Shown: one piece after another, positions 8,128 through 12,768 of the stretch
Numbering within the stretch: position 1 is the first letter of the stretch
Layout: each line of letters opens with the position of its first letter
NCBI GenBank assembly: GCA_910592005.1
Contig: CAJVPP010003042.1
Span: 1-12,768 of the forward strand
DNA length: 12,768 nucleotides
Direction of reading: 5' to 3'
Source of the DNA: Funneliformis mosseae
Lineage: Eukaryota > Glomeromycota > Glomeromycetes > Glomerales > Glomeraceae
The notes under the pieces: generated by a model
What the model saw: the letters and a program-made list of their open reading frames with translations, nothing else
The model's database searches: none
Told to the model about the DNA's origin: nothing
Made by a program: the position numbers and the translations under genes

Positions 8128-8746
8128 TTAGGACTGGGCAGAATTATGATGGTAACACAATGACTGCGGTGAATGTATAAATAATTCCAATATGGTTGGT
8201 ATCAGATGTGGTGCTTCTGCAAGGGACAAAAGGGACAATGGTTCATGAAAAATAGCAAAACCCATTAAGAATCATCTTTGCCGAACATCTAAATTTAACT
8301 TAAAAACTTCTTTGGAAGAATTGTTCAATTTACAGAATCGATCTTAAAGAAGACATTGTTATCTTTAGGGAACCAAAAGAAAAAAAAACAATGATTTCAT
8401 ACATTTAAATCAATACCAAATAAGTTTCGTAATTACACTTCTTTTTATCATTTTTTTTCGTTATCAAATCACCGCATTAGAGATTGTAACAATACTTTGT
8501 AGCACCCTTAAGAACAAAAACAACCATTGTTTAAAAAAAGTCACCAAGCTTGTGAAAAGAATTGGGTTTCACCTTTGTTTGAATACGGCTGAAAAAAGTA
8601 AACTTATTGCTTTATATGCTTATATACAAATCTTTCGATTGTTAAAGGCAAATTTTGTTACCTCACCTCCAAAAGTCGAGTAGAAGTTGTCCAATTTGCT
8701 TGCTCATGTGAACTGTGCCTGATCGGCACATGATACTGCGGTTCAT
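8128..8746 (-). CDS. Possible small spliced gene in the divergent spacer (weak)
   Basis: First exon candidate: 8746..8667, starting MNRSIMCRSGTVHMSKQIGQ, then LLLDFW and a consensus GTGAGG donor in phase 2. Last exon candidate: from 8216, after an excellent acceptor with a long pyrimidine tract (CCCTTTTGTCCCTTGCAG). In one frame it reads APHLIPTILELFIHSPQSLC and ends at 8128; in the frame that matches the donor phase it reads STTSDTNHIGIIYTFTAVIV and ends at 8144. A 16-nt piece at 8588..8573 between good splice signals could also be included. The joined product would be about 50 aa. No family is recognised and the region overlaps the promoter of the next gene. Confidence 0.2.
8487..8501 (+). 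repeat. 15-bp direct repeat, copy 1
   Basis: TAACAATACTTTGTA occurs here and again, identically, at 8836..8850 immediately before the ATG of the PPP1R21-like gene. The copies are 349 nt apart, same orientation. Confidence 0.85.
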
Positions 8747-8835
8747 TCGTCAACGTATTGAAAGATTATAATTCTCTGATATACTCTCACACCTTACCTT
8801 TTTTTTTTATTTTTTGTTAAAAATAATTTTCACCT

Positions 8836-8850
8836 TAACAATACTTTGTA
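8836..8850 (+). repeat. 15-bp direct repeat, copy 2, abutting the start codon
   Basis: The second copy of TAACAATACTTTGTA ends at the base before the start codon at 8851, so it forms the last part of the leader of the PPP1R21-like mRNA. See the other copy at 8487..8501. Function is unknown; the pair may be the trace of a short duplication or a shared regulatory site. Confidence 0.85.
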
Positions 8851-11800
8851 ATGAATAGCGATCGATTATCCACTTCCACATCACTTCAGTCCTCAGGTTC
8901 TACTTTTATCTGTACTCGCTGGTACTGTTCTTAAACATAAGGTTTTCTAACTTTTTTTTCCCTCAACTTTTGTGCTGTAAATACTCGTTTAGTAGGTGCC
9001 ACTTCTGCTGAAGAATTGGCTGAAAAGTATCAAAAGTTATTCTTAGAATTCTCTCGGTAAGTGTTAATCTTGAAGTTTCCTCTTAAACGAAATTTCTTTT
9101 CATTGCATCTAACTTACCGTTTAATTAGAATAAAAGCACAGCATTCGGTCCTTAAGAAGGCCGTTATAAAGGTTTGATAAGATGCAAGAATTAAGATCAT
9201 GTTAGTGAGAAATTTCCCTAATTCGTGGATTTTATACAGGAACAATCGGAAAAGAATACGTTACAAGATGAATGTAAAACCAAAGAACAGAAATTGCGAT
9301 CAGTGCGTTATTACGATTAATTATTGTTAATTATTTGTTAATCATGGCAAATCGTGTAAGACTTTTAATTAATTCTTGTCCTAAAACTATAATGTAGTCA
9401 ATTCAACAACTTGATCTTTTAACTTTTCACAACCAACGTTTGACCAAACGTATTGAAAGTTTACAGGATTCAGGAAATTCGGTAAGAAAATTAATATTTT
9501 TAATTGTCCTAATTTATTTTATTTTATCAAACGTTGATCATTCCTTTTTTTTTTTATTCATCAACTAGAGGATGTCTCCTTGGTTGTTGGGTTCAGCGAA
9601 GAAAGAACTTGAAAAATCAAAGATTACCCTTGAAACTACCTCAAAAGAGTTATCTCGAAAGATTGAAGAAAATGGTACAATTTTAAAGATGTATTTGTGC
9701 AACTACCCATGCTTTGATTATCAAGGAGAATATTTAAATTGACTTTATTTCATGATACAGAAAAGTTACATAAAGAACTTTTTGAAGTGAACAGTTTGTA
9801 CACTCAGCACGTTAACGTTCTTCAAACGAAAATATCTGATTTTGAGAGTAAGACCGAAGAACTTCAGGTAGATTTAATGAATTCATTCGGAATATTATGA
9901 TGAAAATAGTTTTGTTTAAAATGATCAAAAAAAATTTTATTTCATCAAATTTAGATGGATTTGACAACATCACACCAAGCAAGTGAAGAGGCTCTAAGTA
10001 TAATTCGTCAAGAAAAAAGAGATGTTGAGATTGAATTAGATCAGACAAGGGCAGAACTACGAATGTACGTGTATCATAATTTTCCTAAATCTGTGTTCGT
10101 GCGTTGTGTAACGGTCGACTTTTTCAATTATAGAACGAAGGCTCTTATGGAAAAAAATGAACAAAAATTGAAAGAGGGTGATGATGCATTGCGTTTTGAG
10201 TTAATTGCACTCAGACAAACTCTTTCAATTAATCTTGGCTTAGCAGATGAGACTCAATCTGAACAATTCAATGTTAGTAATGTTGGCGTCAAATGAGTGA
10301 TATTCTGTAAAGTATTTAATTCGTTTATTCTGTTTACGATCATATTAGGCTTTAAGTGAAAATTTTGATTCTGAATCTAACGAGATAATTGCAAGCTTTA
10401 AGCAATTACAATCCAGTACTAGAGAATATTTGAATGCTCTTAAAGATGATGTAAGAGTTATTTTGATTGGGAAAAAAAATTTTTTATTTTATTCTAATTT
10501 TTTTTTTTCCTCAAAACTTTTTTAGTCAGACTCATCCTATGAGTTAGGTGTGAAAGTAAAAAATGCGAGTCTAACATGGCAAAAAAATTTGCATAAATTT
10601 GCGATTAAATTAGCTTCTGCTCAAAGTATGTATAATATTTAGTTCATTCATGCATAAATACAATAATAATAACAGTTATTACGGAATCGTTGCTTATTTT
10701 AAATGTTCAGATCGAATAACTGAGTTGACATCGGAAAATGAATTACTCATCAAAACTAATGAAAACGACTCAAATAAAGTCGCAGCATTAGAAAAAGAAA
10801 TTTCCACTCTAAAGGAAGAATTGGAAAAGGTATATATTTTCTGGTGATCTGAATATATATCTCAATAATTATATGACAAATTAAATACATATACATCTAT
10901 TCTTTTAGTTAACTTCCGATGGTGTTACATCGGAAATAGGCCAATTACAAAATACTTGTTCACAGAATTTAGATAATGAGCAAGTTCATCAGTCGTTCTC
11001 AGAAAAAGATAGTACCAAACCGGATGATGGCATTGGTAATCCTAAATTATATTTAAATGAGTTCGATGGTACGTTATTTCAAATGAAGTCATCAAAAAAA
11101 AAAAAAAAATACTGAGATTAGCATTGACGTTTTGTACAATGAATTTAGAAACTAAGTCGAAGCCAACGTCACAAAACGATTCATTCCAGATGGGATCAAA
11201 CGTAAAGGGAGACGGAACTCCTGAATTAATATTTGGAGATCAAGATGACAGTGAAGAAGAAGGAGAGGTAGCTCTTCTACAGAAGTTGATACTTTGAATT
11301 GCATTATGTTTGGTATTTAAATTAATATCTTTTTTCGTCTTTAGTCAGATGTATTTGTTTATCTACCTGAGAAAGAAAGTGGTGGAACACCTGTTAGTGA
11401 AGAATCAACACTACAATTAGCAACATCAAATGGATTGTGTGCGCATTGTGGTAAATCTATCCAGGATGATGATAATGAAACCAGCAATGGAACAGCACGT
11501 TTCCTCGCTTTAGGACGCGATGACATGAGCGTGAGTAATTATATTATGTTAATTTGTTTTATAATTTTATAGTATTGAACTTTTTATTTGATTAATTTTT
11601 ATTTTTAGCGGAAAACTGAAGATGATGCTAAGCAACGCGAAGAACTAATCAAGAATAATTATCAATGTCAAATAAAACAATTAAACGAGCAGGTTGGTGA
11701 TAAATCGTTAAATTTTTTTAAAAAAAAAATGTTCAAGTATTTTTATAAATATATTACCCTCTATAATTTATAGGTTCAGATGGCAGATAGCAAATCTGTT

Positions 11801-12129
11801 CGATTATATAAAGGTTTAAAGATTATGCAAGCTAAGTTGGCAGATGCTGAAAGTGATAAGTTGCGAGCTGAACAAGAAATTTATAAATTACAAAACGAAT
11901 TAGATAAAATGAAGGTAAATAATTATAAAAAAAGTTTTTTTAAAAAAAAATATTTGCTGATAGTGTTATTATTTTATATTAGGAAAATTTGGCAGAAGAA
12001 AAAAATGGCCATAAAACATCAGTAGATACAATGACGGATTGGATTTCAAAATTATCCGCTAAAAATGAAGAACTTGAAAGAGAAATTGAAAGACAATATA
12101 CGGAAGGTAGCTCTTCAAGAAGTGATTAA
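8851..12129 (+). CDS. PPP1R21: PPP1R21-like coiled-coil protein (KLRAQ / FERRY Fy-2 family), 18 exons
   Basis: In animals PPP1R21 is a coiled-coil scaffold of the endosomal FERRY complex (Rab5, mRNA). Exons: 8851..8896, 8996..9056, 9129..9171, 9240..9302, 9398..9481, 9569..9674, 9761..9867, 9955..10064, 10134..10272, 10349..10450, 10526..10625, 10711..10829, 10909..11068, 11149..11267, 11345..11530, 11609..11692, 11774..11914, 11983..12129: 1917 nt, 638 aa, all phases consistent, 17 GT..AG introns of 68-99 nt. Residues 23-50 (EKYQKLFLEFSRIKAQHSVL, LKKAV) match the KLRAQ region; LTFHNQRLTKRIESLQD and KIEENEKLH continue it. The C-terminus (MADSKSVRLYK from 546, then a Thr/Ser-Asp-rich coil) matches the TTKRSYEDQ domain. 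Coiled coil dominates residues 20-250 and 325-395; an acidic, polar linker with a CAHC pair (485-488) lies between. Human protein is about 780 aa, so the middle is shorter. Exon 1 donor has an alternative (8911/8912). Family call strong; endosomal role inferred. Confidence 0.9.
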
Positions 12130-12692
12130 AAAACAAACGATTTTTTTGTGTATATTAACTCTTCTCACAAAAAATTATTTTGTAATTATAAAACATTAAA
12201 ATATGTTATAGAGACATTGTATAATAGCAAATAAAGAGTAGAGAGATATAATTACTTAATTTTCTATAAATGAATTTTTAAACATAATAGGATATTTATT
12301 TAAGGTAATAATTGTATATGAAAAAAAAAAAAATGTTAATTAATATATATTTTTATTTATAAAAAAAAAAAAAGATCTCAATAATACTCTTAATTATTTA
12401 ATAAAATAAAATATAGTACAAGAATTGCAATTTTAATAATAAATTAAGATTTAATTTATTGAAATCAAGTTTATATTTTAATGTTAAAAGTATATATTAT
12501 ATTTTTTATATTTTTTACCTTTTTTTAAATATATATATAATATATGTAACTATTATAATTAATTATTATTATTATATTAAATTACTTTGAATTATACATT
12601 ATTTTATTTTTAATTATTAGATTATATAAAATTATTTTTAAAATTATTTATCTTTAAATTTTATAAAATTATATAATAATAAAAGAATAAAA
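12130..12692. other. 3' flank, extremely AT-rich, no gene seen
   Basis: Holds the 3' untranslated region of the PPP1R21-like gene and then spacer that is almost pure A/T, with TA and TTA/AAT-rich runs and A13-class homopolymers. There is no open frame worth calling on either strand. Such DNA is a common landing site for TA-targeting transposons, which fits the element end that follows. Confidence 0.6.
12230..12235 (+). terminator. Candidate polyadenylation signal of the PPP1R21-like gene
   Basis: AATAAA about 100 nt after the TAA stop at 12127..12129, within a slightly less extreme stretch (GCAAATAAAGAG). The spacing matches the candidates of the other two genes. Confidence 0.5.
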
Positions 12693-12768
12693 TACAGTGG
12701 TGAGCAAAAGAAACGCAACCACTATTGGTTACCTTTAAAAGCTTATAACAGGTTAACTATGGGGGCTA
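12693..12768 (+). mobile_element. Probable left end of a Tc1/mariner-type DNA transposon, running off the window
   Basis: At 12693 a TA dinucleotide is followed by CAGTGGTGAGCAAAAG. Tc1/mariner elements insert at TA and very often have inverted repeats beginning CAGT, and many begin CAGTGG.. followed by ..CAAAA. Base composition changes abruptly here, from nearly pure A/T spacer to about 40% GC. A 6-bp inverted repeat, AGTGGT (12696..12701) and ACCACT (12718..12723), lies inside the end. The transposase, the other end and the second TA would lie to the right, outside the window, so completeness and class are inferred from the tip alone. It could also be a non-autonomous MITE. Confidence 0.6.

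Larger units (their letters stand above)
7411..8850. promoter_or_regulatory. Divergent intergenic region between the carrier and the PPP1R21-like gene
   Basis: This 1.44 kb separates two divergent start codons (7410 minus, 8851 plus) and must hold both promoters. Visible: a 12-A/16-T block 25 nt upstream of the carrier ATG, a CACGTG palindrome at 7738..7743 that could bind bHLH or Cbf1-like factors, a CCAAT at 8691..8695 on the plus strand about 155 nt before the second gene, and a T-rich tract just before that gene. No TATA box stands out in this AT-rich DNA. Weak coding-like fragments inside are listed separately. The region is longer than expected for two compact promoters, so an unrecognised gene or gene relic is possible. 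Confidence 0.5.

Noticed and set aside
8221..8237. Tandem AAGGGACA pair as a repeat element
   Set aside because: Only two copies of 8 nt; on the minus strand it forms the pyrimidine tract before a candidate acceptor, which explains it adequately.
10273..10296. Exon 9 of the PPP1R21-like gene read through to a stop at 10296
   Set aside because: A GTTAGT donor at 10273 and a TATTAG acceptor at 10348 join in phase to a further coiled-coil exon, and the C-terminal family domain lies downstream.
1..12768. tRNA, rRNA, CRISPR array, prophage or bacterial operon signals
   Set aside because: Nothing resembling a clover-leaf gene, rRNA core or spaced repeat array was seen; the splicing shows eukaryotic DNA.

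Overview
The window looks like nuclear DNA of an AT-rich filamentous fungus, most plausibly an early-diverging Mucoromycota lineage such as an arbuscular mycorrhizal fungus (Rhizophagus-like). The evidence is eukaryotic genes cut by many short GT..AG introns (64-131 nt, one of 202 nt), very AT-rich spacers full of A and T homopolymers, AATAAA signals after the genes, and protein families found in such fungi. The species assignment is inference.

Three genes can be rebuilt exon by exon with every splice phase consistent. (1) Complement 705..2329, 4 exons, 394 aa: a C2H2 transcription factor with a long disordered Ser/Pro/Gln-rich N-terminus and two zinc fingers at the extreme C-terminus. (2) Complement 5992..7410, 7 exons, 302 aa: a mitochondrial-carrier-family protein of the peroxisomal nucleotide/NAD carrier branch (PMP34/PMP47/ANT1/PXN-like). 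(3) Plus strand 8851..12129, 18 exons, 638 aa: a long coiled-coil protein that matches, at both ends, animal PPP1R21 (KLRAQ protein), known in animals as the Fy-2 subunit of the FERRY complex linking Rab5 early endosomes to mRNA and translation. This is the most interesting content of the window.

Region by region: 1..704 is homopolymer-rich 3' flank of gene 1, starting with a run of 63 A; 2330..3290 is its upstream flank; 3290..5760 is unassigned, with several short coding-like stretches flanked by splice-like signals, on both strands, which may be decayed genes, small exons of an unrecognised gene, or chance. Genes 2 and 3 are transcribed divergently from a 1.44 kb spacer (7411..8850) that also carries weak coding-like fragments and a 15-bp direct repeat whose second copy abuts the start codon of gene 3. 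After gene 3 comes extremely AT-rich DNA; at 12693 a TA followed by CAGTGGTGAGCAAAAG looks like the end of a Tc1/mariner-type transposon running off the right edge.

The three genes do not form an operon and show no obvious joint pathway: they are a nuclear regulator, a peroxisomal transporter and a probable endosomal scaffold.
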